DNA of 64,000 nucleotides, from positions 1 to 64,000 of the forward strand of contig JBAPOP010000011.1 in NCBI GenBank assembly GCA_049279675.1, read 5' to 3'. Positions 7,810-14,623 of the stretch are shown piece after piece. Within the stretch, counting starts at the first letter, position 1. Each line of letters starts with the position of its first letter. The notes below the pieces were generated by a model. The model did not search any database and was not told the origin of the DNA. It worked only from the letters and a program-made list of their open reading frames with translations. The position numbers and the translations under genes are program-made. Origin of the DNA: Palsa-147 sp049279675 (GTDB lineage: Bacteria; Acidobacteriota; Terriglobia; Acidiferrales; UBA7541).

Positions 7810-10296
7810 TCACTCATATCTCAATGCGACCATCGGATCGACGCGCATGGCGCGGCGCGCGGGCACGTAACACGCGAGCAGCGCGACGCCGCACATCACC
7901 GCGGCCACGCCGATAAACGTCACGGGATCGTGCGCCGTCACGCCGTACAGCAATCCCGCCATCAATCGCGTCACCGCAAGCGCTGCCGCAATTCCAATCA
8001 GCGCTCCAGCCAACGTCAATCTCATCCCTTCCATTAGTACGAGAGCAAGCACGCTATTGTTCGGCGCGCCGAGCGCAATCCTTACACCGATTTCATGCGT
8101 CCGCTGCGCCACCGAATACGAAAGCACTCCATACACACCGACTGCCGCGAGAAACAGCGCCAGCCCCGCAAAAATTCCGAGCAGCAACAAAATGAATCTC
8201 TGCGGCGCGACCGATTCAGAAACGTCAGCGTTCATCGTGTGAATTTTCGTCATAGCAATCGCCGGATCGATATCCGAAACAATTTTGCGCACGGCAGAAG
8301 TGAACGCCGCGGGATCGCCCTGCGTCCGCACTACAAGATTCAATCTGCGCGCCCCGCTGAAGAGCGGGCTCTCGACCCAAGTGTCCTGCACTTGTAGGTA
8401 AGGCGTGTAGGTGTGCGGCCTCGCCGGATTTTGCAATGAGGAATCCTTGACGTCGTTCACCACACCGACCACCGTCAGCCACGGCCAATCCGGCGAACCA
8501 ATCTTCAGGCGCTTTCCGATCGGATCTTCCCCCGGCCACCATTCCTGCGCGGCGGCGGCGCTCACGAGCGCAACGTCCTGCCGCCCCTGAATATCTTCCG
8601 GCGTGAATCCCCTCCCCTTCAGGATCGCGATTCCCATCGTGCGAAGGTAATCGCCAAGAATCCAACTCTGCACGCACGAAGGAGGCTGGCCATGCGTGGC
8701 CGCGTCGCGTCCTTCGAGAATGACAGCGTCGTGCTCGTTGGCGTCGAGAGGCAGATCGGTGGACGCACCCGCGGATTGAACCTGCGGCAGCGCCGCGGCG
8801 CGGCGAAGCATTTCCTCGAAGAATGCACGTGTCGACGACGCACGAGGATAGGCGCGCAACGGAAGCGGCACTCCGACGGCGAGTATGCGCTGCGGCTGGA
8901 ATCCCGGATCGGACTTGAGCATCCCGACAAAACTGCGCATCACCAGGCCAGCGGCCGCGAGAAGCATCACGGACAACGCCATCTGCGCGACGATCAACGC
9001 GCCTTGCAATCGCTTCTTCGAACGCGAAGTGGATGCGCCGCGAGTTCCCTCTTTGAGAGCCTCTTGCGGATCGGTGCGCGAGGCTTCGATTCCCGGGATC
9101 AATCCGAAAATGAGAGCGGTCAAAAATGAAAGCCCGAGGGCGAACGCGAGAACGCGGCCATCAATTCCTATCTCGTGGACGCGAGGAAGATCGATTGGCG
9201 ACAACGAAAGGAGCAGTGCCACACCCCAATACGCGATCAAGATGCCGATTGCTCCTGAAATCAGGCCGAGAAGAATGTTTTCGGAGAGCAGCTGACGGAT
9301 CAATCGCCACCGTCCTGCGCCGAGCGCCGCGCGAATCGCGATTTCCTTGTGGCGGGCCGTCGCGCGCGCGAGCAGCAGATTCGCCACATTCGCGCAAGCG
9401 ATTAGAAGCACAAGCCCAACGGCAACGAGAAGCACAAGTAGTGGCGCGCGCACTAGACCGACAACATCGCGCTGCAGCGGATTCACGACCGCGCCCACAT
9501 GCACGCCGTGGAACGCCTCAAGCAAAGATTGCGGGTACATCTTGAGGATTTGCGCGACGACAATGTTCGCTTCGGCCGCGGCATTTTCCATCGAAATGCC
9601 TGGCTTCAGCCGGCCGATGACCGTGAAATTGTAAAATTTGGCCCACGCTTGCAATTCGTCCGGCGTCAGCGCCAGCGGAACGAAGAGATCGGCGGGATGA
9701 TCGTTCGTCATCGGCCCGTGCATCGGGAAGACGAAATCGCGCGGCATCACGCCGACCACTTGGTAAGCTTCGCGATCGAGATAAATCGTCTTGCCGATAA
9801 TTTTCGGATCAGACGCGTAGCGGCGCTGCCATAGGCCGTTGCTCAGAATCGCGACTGCGTGTCCTGGCGCGTCGTCCTCGGCAGTGAAGCCGCGGCCGAG
9901 CATGGGCTGCACGCCGAGGAGCGGAAATAGCGTGGCGCTCGAGCGCGTGTCGACAATTCGCTCGCCCGCGCCGCCGTCGCCGGAGAGCTCGCGGTGATCG
10001 TTCTCATACGCAGCGACCAACTCGAAGCTGCGCTGGCGCGCCATGAACTCGTGAAGATCGGGTGGGCTAAAAGGAATCTGCGGGAAGCCGAGGCCAACGG
10101 CGGATTCGCTGATCGAAGCGATCCGGTCGGAGTTCGCGAACGGCAGCGGGCGCAGCAGGACGGCATTGATCAGCGAGAAAATCGCGGCGTTAGCGCCAAT
10201 ACCAAGCGCCAGCGTCAGCACGGCAACAATCGTAAAGCCCGGCGATTTCCGCAGCGATCGTAACGCGAACGTAAGATCCTGGACGATCGAATTCAC
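7810..10296 (-). CDS. ADOP-family duplicated FtsX/MacB-type permease (copy 4)
   Basis: Promoter-proximal member of the tandem array, 828 residues from the chosen start. An open frame extends to 10362, but its first 22 residues are Trp/Gly-rich and unlike the other copies. The GTG at 10296 has GGAGG just upstream and gives NSIVQDLTFALRSLRKSPGF, matching the N-termini of copies 1-3, so I use it. Both modules are present: the first FtsX loop has EIAIRAALGAGRWR, the second has HEIGVRIALGA, and the end is MVALRYE. Transcription probably starts in the AT-rich stretch near 10420-10440, divergent from lgt. Function is unknown beyond the ADOP assignment. Confidence 0.88.
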   Translation of the reverse strand: MNSIVQDLTFALRSLRKSPGFTIVAVLTLALGIGANAAIFSLINAVLLRPLPFANSDRIASISESAVGLGFPQIPFSPPDLHEFMARQRSFELVAAYENDHRELSGDGGAGERIVDTRSSATLFPLLGVQPMLGRGFTAEDDAPGHAVAILSNGLWQRRYASDPKIIGKTIYLDREAYQVVGVMPRDFVFPMHGPMTNDHPADLFVPLALTPDELQAWAKFYNFTVIGRLKPGISMENAAAEANIVVAQILKMYPQSLLEAFHGVHVGAVVNPLQRDVVGLVRAPLLVLLVAVGLVLLIACANVANLLLARATARHKEIAIRAALGAGRWRLIRQLLSENILLGLISGAIGILIAYWGVALLLSLSPIDLPRVHEIGIDGRVLAFALGLSFLTALIFGLIPGIEASRTDPQEALKEGTRGASTSRSKKRLQGALIVAQMALSVMLLAAAGLVMRSFVGMLKSDPGFQPQRILAVGVPLPLRAYPRASSTRAFFEEMLRRAAALPQVQSAGASTDLPLDANEHDAVILEGRDAATHGQPPSCVQSWILGDYLRTMGIAILKGRGFTPEDIQGRQDVALVSAAAAQEWWPGEDPIGKRLKIGSPDWPWLTVVGVVNDVKDSSLQNPARPHTYTPYLQVQDTWVESPLFSGARRLNLVVRTQGDPAAFTSAVRKIVSDIDPAIAMTKIHTMNADVSESVAPQRFILLLLGIFAGLALFLAAVGVYGVLSYSVAQRTHEIGVRIALGAPNNSVLALVLMEGMRLTLAGALIGIAAALAVTRLMAGLLYGVTAHDPVTFIGVAAVMCGVALLACYVPARRAMRVDPMVALRYE

Positions 10297-10615
10297 ACCG
10301 CCTCCACAAAAACCAAACCAAAACCACCGCCATCGCCAATGCAGCGAAATCCCGCAACACAACTACACAACGCCAATTCATAGATTGCACGGGACGCACC
10401 ACGACGGCCGCGTCGTAATCTATTCATTATCAATGGTATACACCTCGTCGCCGACACACGCGTCGCCCCCCTTGTCCGTTTCCGGGACGCCCCTGTTCGC
10501 CAGCGCAACGTGATTTCCGCCGAACCTCGTGCGTTCCGCGCCGGCGGGAATCACTGCGCCGCGTCGTGTATACTGCGACGCTGATGCGCGCGCGCCTCGT
10601 ATTCGGCCTCGACGA
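10297..10615. other. Divergent intergenic region (permease array / lgt)
   Basis: 319 bp between the leftward permease array and lgt. It has one AT-rich island (about 10420-10442, ATTCATTATCAATGGTATAC) that could hold a promoter for either direction. PadR-type repressor genes often accompany ADOP genes, but none is encoded here. No other structure was recognised. Confidence 0.4.
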
Positions 10616-11467
10616 ATGATTCCCTTCCTCCACCTTGGCCCGATCACGCTGCCGACGTTCGGCCTCATGGTGGCGACGGCGATGCTCTGCGCGTACTTCG
10701 TTCTTCGCGCGGATTTGCGCCGCCGCGGAATCGATGCCGAGGCAGAAACGCTCGTCGCCGTGCCATCCATCGCGGGAATGATTGGCGCGAAGCTCTATCA
10801 CGTGCTCGAATCGCCGCGCGAATTCTTCGCGCATCCGGTTGCGGAGCTTTTCAGTTCGTATGGGTTTGCATGGTTCGGCGGGCTAATCGCAGGAATTGCG
10901 GCGTTCGTTTATCTCGGAAGGAAATTCAAGATTCCGATTCTGCGGCTTTTCGATATCGCGTCGCCCGCGTGCGCGCTCGGCTACGGAATCGGGCGAATCG
11001 GATGCCTGCTCTCGGGCGACGGCGATTACGGCATTCCGACGACGTTGCCGTGGGGAATGAGTTTTCCGAACGGACTCGTGCCCACCACGGAGCGCGTCCA
11101 TCCAACACCGATCTACGAATTTCTAGTGGCGCTGCTGATCACGTGGTTCCTGTGGCGTCTGGGCGCGGCAAGCGCCCGCGCAGGAAATGTTGCGGCAAGC
11201 GCCCGCGCAGGAAATGTTGCGGCGAGCGCCCTCGCGGGAAATGTTGCGGTAAGCGCCCGTGCGGCAAACGCAGGCCATCCCGACGGCTACATTTTCGCGG
11301 CGTACATGATCACGACGGGCGTCGCGCGATTCCTCGTTGAATTCATCCGCATCAATCCGCGATCGTTCCTCGGAATGACAAACGCGCAAACAGCAAGCGC
11401 TGCGTCAATTATTCTGGGCTTCGCCCTGCTCTGGCATTTACGCGGAAGAAATGCGCGCGACGCGTAA
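10616..11467 (+). CDS. lgt: Prolipoprotein diacylglyceryl transferase
   Basis: Transfers diacylglycerol from phosphatidylglycerol to the lipobox cysteine of prolipoproteins in the inner membrane; Pal in this window would be a substrate. The 283-residue multi-pass protein starts MIPFLHLGPI, and the signature GRIGCLLSGDGDYG lies at about 126-138 followed by HPTPIYE (162-168). I start at 10616, because the 29 residues upstream of this Met look like leader translation; the Shine-Dalgarno is weak. The usual HGG before helix 4 is replaced by WFGG (86-89), a known type of variation. Residues 184-219, between two helices, consist of four copies of a 9-residue Ala/Arg/Asn repeat absent from typical Lgt. 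The gene is monocistronic. Confidence 0.9.
   Translation: MIPFLHLGPITLPTFGLMVATAMLCAYFVLRADLRRRGIDAEAETLVAVPSIAGMIGAKLYHVLESPREFFAHPVAELFSSYGFAWFGGLIAGIAAFVYLGRKFKIPILRLFDIASPACALGYGIGRIGCLLSGDGDYGIPTTLPWGMSFPNGLVPTTERVHPTPIYEFLVALLITWFLWRLGAASARAGNVAASARAGNVAASALAGNVAVSARAANAGHPDGYIFAAYMITTGVARFLVEFIRINPRSFLGMTNAQTASAASIILGFALLWHLRGRNARDA
11165..11272 (+). repeat. In-frame 27-bp tandem repeat inside lgt (4 copies)
   Basis: Units at 11165-11191, 11192-11218, 11219-11245 and 11246-11272. The first two are identical, the third differs at a few positions and the fourth is diverged. They encode AASARAGNV-type nonapeptides. Because 27 is a multiple of three, copy-number change would keep the reading frame. 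Confidence 0.95.
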
Positions 11468-11495
11468 TCGAGGACATCACGCACGACTGGCACCC

Positions 11496-11588
11496 GTAGG
11501 GTCCGTCGGCAGACGGACCGGCCTTTCACGAATTTGGGTTTTCTGTCTCGCGCCGCCGGAGAAAACCCGGCCGGCCGGCCAGCCCTAC
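11496..11588. repeat. GTAG-headed inverted-repeat pair (family A, full copy)
   Basis: Same head, arms and CCCTAC tail as the copy at 2594-2687, with a different centre. It lies between the convergent lgt and solute-binding-protein genes, where its long hairpin could act as a transcript end. Confidence 0.75.
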
Positions 11589-11605
11589 GAAAACCAAACC
11601 CAAAT

Positions 11606-11630
11606 CCGCGGGCAGGATGCTCGTCCCTAC
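11606..11630. repeat. Partial palindromic repeat overlapping a stop codon
   Basis: On the minus strand it reads GTAGGGACGAGCATCC then TGCCCGCGG, a hybrid of the family-A head and family-C stem. Its GTAG head supplies the TAG stop (11627-11629) of the gene to its right. Confidence 0.55.
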
Positions 11631-12895
11631 TTCTCCGCGGAATTCGCCTTCAGAATGCTCCAATCGTTAAACGCGACGGCCCGCCCGCCGCGCACTACCG
11701 TGGGGATCACCGTGGCGAGCCCCTGATGATCGGTCGCCGAATAATTCAATTTCTCCCCGCTCCCAATACCGAGATCAAAATTACGCAAAGACTCAAGCGC
11801 CTGCGCCAGCTTCGCGCGCGTAATGTCGTGCCCCGCGCGTTTTATTCCTTCCACCAGCACCACCGCTTGCACAAAGCCTTCGAGCCCTGCGAACGTCGGC
11901 TTCGCGTCCGGCTGATACTTCGCGAGATATTTGTGATAGAGCGCGACGGCGGGCAGGCTCGTCTCGTAGGACGGCGGCACGACCTGCGTGATAACCACGC
12001 CTTCTGCATCGTCGCCTGCGATACCAATAAATTCATCGGTGCCAACGTACGAAAGCGTCAGGAAAATTGGATGCCAGCCCTGCAGGTGGCAATGGCGAAT
12101 AATCGAAGCCACGGTGCCGTACGGCCCGACGACGAGAACCGCCTGTGCGCCGGCCTTGCGCACGACCGAAGTTGTGCGGTCAAAGCTCGTTCCCATGCGC
12201 GTATAACTGCTCGCAGCCGCAAGCGCACCGCCGTGCGATTGAATCGAAGACGTCGCGGACTCGAGCACGGACGCGCCGAACGGATCGTCCGGATAGATCA
12301 CGCCAATCGAGTGCATCTGGAGATCTGACCAAACGCGGTCGATGATTTGGTGCGTTTCCGTGACGTACGAAGCGCGCACGTAAAAAATGTCGCGCCGCAC
12401 AGGATCGGAGAGCGCTTCCGCACCGGCGGCCAATCCGACCACAGGAATTTTGTCGCGGTCGGCGAGTGGAACGAGCCGAAGCGCCGTTTGCGTCCCGACG
12501 ACGAACGCGATCGCGAACGCCGGACGCGAGATCACTTTACGGTAGCAGACGGGCGCTTCGCCAGGATCGACACCGTCATCCGCGGATACCAGCACAATCT
12601 TGCGTCCATGAACGCCGCCGCTATCGTTCACGTAATCGAGGTACGCTTGCGCGCCGCTCACGAGATCGTGCCCGATCGCACCGGTCGGGCCAGTCAGAGG
12701 CGCGCACGATCCGATTACAATTTCCGTTGGCTTGAGCCCAGGCTCGGAATCGTCGGCGAGAATATATTGCGACGTCACGCCGGACCATATCAAGGACAGC
12801 GCGGTGGCGAGCGCGCCCACCCGAATCACACAGCGAGTTCGCCAGGTCTGGCGCACGCAGGCATTAGCCGTCAACGCGTGACTGCCCCTCAACAT
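11627..12895 (-). CDS. ABC-type branched-chain amino-acid-like solute-binding protein
   Basis: A 422-residue periplasmic-binding-fold type I protein of the LivJ-like family (Peripla_BP_6). A basic N-terminus and hydrophobic stretch (about 25-45) form a signal sequence, followed by TEIVIGSCAPLTGPTGAIG, the usual first strand and substrate loop, and YVNDSGGVHGRKI. The later strands IGVIYPDDPFG and AVLVVGPYG match the second lobe. The start has GGGGGC upstream of ATG 12895. There are no permease or ATPase genes beside it, so it is an orphan binding protein that either uses a distant transporter or acts as a sensor. The ligand cannot be assigned; amino acids or amides are typical of the family. 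Confidence 0.85.
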   Translation of the reverse strand: MLRGSHALTANACVRQTWRTRCVIRVGALATALSLIWSGVTSQYILADDSEPGLKPTEIVIGSCAPLTGPTGAIGHDLVSGAQAYLDYVNDSGGVHGRKIVLVSADDGVDPGEAPVCYRKVISRPAFAIAFVVGTQTALRLVPLADRDKIPVVGLAAGAEALSDPVRRDIFYVRASYVTETHQIIDRVWSDLQMHSIGVIYPDDPFGASVLESATSSIQSHGGALAAASSYTRMGTSFDRTTSVVRKAGAQAVLVVGPYGTVASIIRHCHLQGWHPIFLTLSYVGTDEFIGIAGDDAEGVVITQVVPPSYETSLPAVALYHKYLAKYQPDAKPTFAGLEGFVQAVVLVEGIKRAGHDITRAKLAQALESLRNFDLGIGSGEKLNYSATDHQGLATVIPTVVRGGRAVAFNDWSILKANSAEK

Positions 12896-13079
12896 GAAGA
12901 TGCCCCCAAGAACTGAAGTAGGACGTGACCCCTAGATTTAAGCGTAGTCGTTTCATGCGCATCGTGACCAAGATTCTGCCAGCCCATTGCCGTGTTCATA
13001 ATGGGCCAACATTCATAGGGAGACGTCTAGCAAAGCGCCCATCGTAAGAACAGGCAGCGTGGTTGCGCTCGGGGCAATC

Positions 13080-13173
13080 GTAGGGTCCGTCGGAAGACGG
13101 ACCGGCCTTTCAGGGTCTGGATCTCGGATCGATTCAAGGTCAAAAAACCGGCCGGCCTACCGGCCAGCCCTAC
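13080..13173. repeat. GTAG-headed inverted-repeat pair (family A, full copy)
   Basis: A 94-bp element, GTAGGG to CCCTAC, within the 545-bp gap between the solute-binding protein and the cold-shock gene. The rest of the gap (12896-13079) holds the minus-strand gene's promoter region and nothing else recognisable. Confidence 0.75.
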
Positions 13174-13268
13174 GAAACCTAAAGGCGGGTGCCGCGAGGG
13201 CACAACGAACCTCGGGCATTCCTAGTACCCCTAACTCCGGCGATGTGAGGTATTTATCACCAAAGCTC

Positions 13269-13297
13269 TTGAAATGCCTGAGCTCGTATGGTAGGGT
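13269..13297 (+). promoter_or_regulatory. Putative sigma-70 promoter for the cold-shock leader
   Basis: TTGAAA at 13269-13274 and TAGGGT at 13292-13297 are separated by exactly 17 bp. Transcription would begin near 13304, giving a 5' leader of about 137 nt before the cold-shock gene. Confidence 0.4.
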
Positions 13298-13303
13298 AGG
13301 GTT

Positions 13304-13380
13304 GCGTTTGTTGCTCTTGTGTTTGCTTTCAGAGACGTACTTCTAGGCTGCAAGGCAACCGTGCCCTGCGGCCTTTTTTT
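13304..13380 (+). ncRNA. Candidate short leader RNA / attenuated transcript
   Basis: Defined only by the putative promoter at 13269-13297 and the strong terminator at 13345-13380. It would be about 77 nt long, either a free small RNA or the prematurely terminated form of the csp mRNA. No known RNA family was recognised. Confidence 0.25.
13345..13380 (+). terminator. Intrinsic terminator inside the csp leader
   Basis: Stem AGGCTGCAAGGC (13345-13356) pairs with GCCCTGCGGCCT (13363-13374) with one wobble and one A-C mismatch, loop AACCGT, followed by an unbroken T run to 13380. It lies 60 bp upstream of the csp start with no gene before it. Confidence 0.7.
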
Positions 13381-13440
13381 ATGACGCCTAGAGGCGAACG
13401 AGAAGCGCAAATAGCTTTAAATTAACGAGGTAACACCGAA

Positions 13441-13644
13441 GTGAAAGAACAAGGAACAGTAAAGTGGTTTAATGCCAGCAAGGGATACGGGTTCATTCAG
13501 CGCCAGTCCGGCGAGGATGTTTTCGTACACTTTTCGGCCATTCAGGCCGACGGCTACAAGTCTCTCAATGAGGGACAGGCTGTCGAGTTCGAGGTCAAGA
13601 AGGGCCCGAAGGGCTTGCAGGCAGAGAACGTCGTAAGCCTCTAG
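13441..13644 (+). CDS. Cold-shock domain RNA chaperone (CspA family)
   Basis: A 67-residue single cold-shock domain that binds single-stranded RNA/DNA and melts secondary structure in the cytoplasm. RNP1 is KGYGFI (14-19) and RNP2 is VFVHF (27-31); GTVKWFN at the N-terminus and the closing QAENV are canonical, and length is normal. It starts with GTG at 13441 preceded by AACGAGGTAA. The long leader with an internal terminator suggests regulation by anti-termination, as cold-shock genes are often leader-controlled. The next gene follows after a weak stem-loop. Which CspA paralogue this is cannot be told. Confidence 0.95.
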   Translation: MKEQGTVKWFNASKGYGFIQRQSGEDVFVHFSAIQADGYKSLNEGQAVEFEVKKGPKGLQAENVVSL

Positions 13645-13655
13645 TTCGCTGGGGT

Positions 13656-13683
13656 GGGGTGGCGGCAACGCTGCCCCGCTCTT
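13656..13683 (+). terminator. Weak stem-loop after the cold-shock gene
   Basis: GGGGTGGCG pairs with CGCTGCCCC through two wobbles around a GCAA tetraloop, followed by GCTCTTTCC. The T run is poor, so it may be an attenuator or mRNA-stabilising hairpin that lets some transcripts run into the next gene. Confidence 0.4.
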
Positions 13684-13752
13684 TCCTAAGCCTTACCCAG
13701 CATTCGTCAGAACCACCCGCGATTTTCCGCTGAGAATTCCAAGGAGGAAGCC

Positions 13753-14010
13753 GTGCAGGTTTTGGAAGAAGGCCAAGCAGTCCGCCACGACATTTACGGA
13801 ATGGGCGTGGTGACAGAATCGAATTCCGAGCGCACCATGATCGATTTTGACGATCATGGCATGAAGAAGTTCGTCACGAGCATCTGGATCGCCGAGCTGA
13901 TCGGCGAAGCGCCAGAAAAGCCGTTGAAGCGGTCGCGCCGCGGGGGACGCCGCAAAAAGGCCGGAGCCGCAGCGGCTGCAGCAGTGGCGGCGGCAGCAGC
14001 CAAGGCGTAA
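13753..14010 (+). CDS. Small conserved-looking protein with a basic, Ala-rich tail
   Basis: An 85-residue protein of unknown function. Residues 1-50 (GQAVRHDIYGMGVV, then TMIDFDDHGMKKFV) look like a small beta-barrel of the Tudor/SH3-like kind seen at the ends of UvrD/PcrA helicases and in CarD-type proteins; this is a resemblance only. Residues 55-85 are a Lys/Arg cluster (KRSRRGGRRKKAG) followed by Ala repeats, a typical disordered nucleic-acid-binding tail. AAGGAGGA lies just before the GTG start at 13753, one of the strongest ribosome sites in the window, and a strong terminator follows. Position next to csp suggests a nucleic-acid-related role and possible co-expression. Confidence 0.75.
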   Translation: MQVLEEGQAVRHDIYGMGVVTESNSERTMIDFDDHGMKKFVTSIWIAELIGEAPEKPLKRSRRGGRRKKAGAAAAAAVAAAAAKA

Positions 14011-14040
14011 GGCACCCAAAATAAAATTTAGTAATATTAA

Positions 14041-14069
14041 AAAAAGGCCGGCAATCGCCGGCCTTTTTT
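14041..14069 (+). terminator. Strong intrinsic terminator
   Basis: A run of A, stem GGCCGGC (14046-14052), loop AATC, stem GCCGGCC (14057-14063), then six T. The perfect stem with flanking A/T pairing could work in both directions. Confidence 0.9.
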
Positions 14070-14162
14070 ATTTTCAGGACGAGATGATATCCATCCCAAT
14101 CGAAAATTCGCCGCAGTCGTTGCCATCTCATCGCAAAGTATGCAATCGGCACGCAGCCAGTC

Positions 14163-14237
14163 GTAGCGCCGGCATCTTGCCGGCGGTTTTGTTCGGCGTG
14201 ACTCGGCGGAAAATCGCCGGCAGGATGCCGGCGCTAC
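14163..14237. repeat. GTAG-headed palindromic repeat (family B)
   Basis: A 75-bp near-palindrome, GTAGCGCCGGC to GCCGGCGCTAC, closely matching 5225-5299 in length and arms. It lies in the 614-bp gap before the first receptor gene. Confidence 0.75.
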
Positions 14238-14316
14238 GAATGCATCCATGCCAATCACTTGATCACGCCAATCTCATCCCATTACTCCGAATGTTCATAC
14301 GTTCCGCTGCACGGAT

Positions 14317-14337
14317 TTCAGAATCAGCGCTTCTGAA
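14317..14337. promoter_or_regulatory. Inverted repeat upstream of a sigma-54-like promoter
   Basis: TTCAGAA and TTCTGAA are perfect inverted arms separated by TCAGCGC. The site is about 113 bp upstream of the -24 element at 14450, a normal distance for an enhancer bound by a sigma-54 activator. No matching site was found before the second receptor. Confidence 0.35.
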
Positions 14338-14449
14338 TATTCGGACGGCGCTGAATATTTGTGCGCCGTTCGCGCGCTCCGCCGCTCGATTCCGTCTCTA
14401 GCTCCCTCCGTTTTCATCAACTTCGCAAAATTCTGAAAATCATTTCAAC

Positions 14450-14465
14450 TGGCACGCCACTTGCG
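14450..14465 (+). promoter_or_regulatory. Sigma-54-type -24/-12 promoter of receptor 1
   Basis: TGGCACGCCACTTGCG matches the RpoN consensus TGGCACG-N4-TTGC completely, with the invariant GG and GC ten bases apart. It lies 174 bp before the receptor's ATG, giving a leader of roughly 146 nt. Confidence 0.65.
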
Positions 14466-14623
14466 AAAGTCATGTTGAATTTGCTTGCGTCGCGCAAGTT
14501 TCACGATCTCGCGCGAACAATCCGAATATTTGTATCGCATCGGATCAAGCCGCAAACGAACTCACAAAAGGGCGGGGAGCGAATGAATTGGTTGGCGTAA
14601 ATCTTCCGGGAGGTGGGGACACA

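Noticed and set aside
4229..8037. Long plus-strand open frames opposite the permease genes (for example 4229-5215, 5254-6444 and 6793-8037)
   Set aside because: They are antisense shadows of GC-rich coding DNA: Arg/His/Ala-rich, no ribosome sites, no family, and fully covered by clear permease genes on the other strand.
79..10296. Annotating the permeases as MacB macrolide exporters
   Set aside because: They lack the MacB ATPase domain, have two fused permease modules, and no ATPase or MacA adaptor gene is near.
13180..13380. 6S RNA or another known small RNA upstream of csp
   Set aside because: Some palindromy, but the characteristic 6S central bubble and closing stem could not be drawn.
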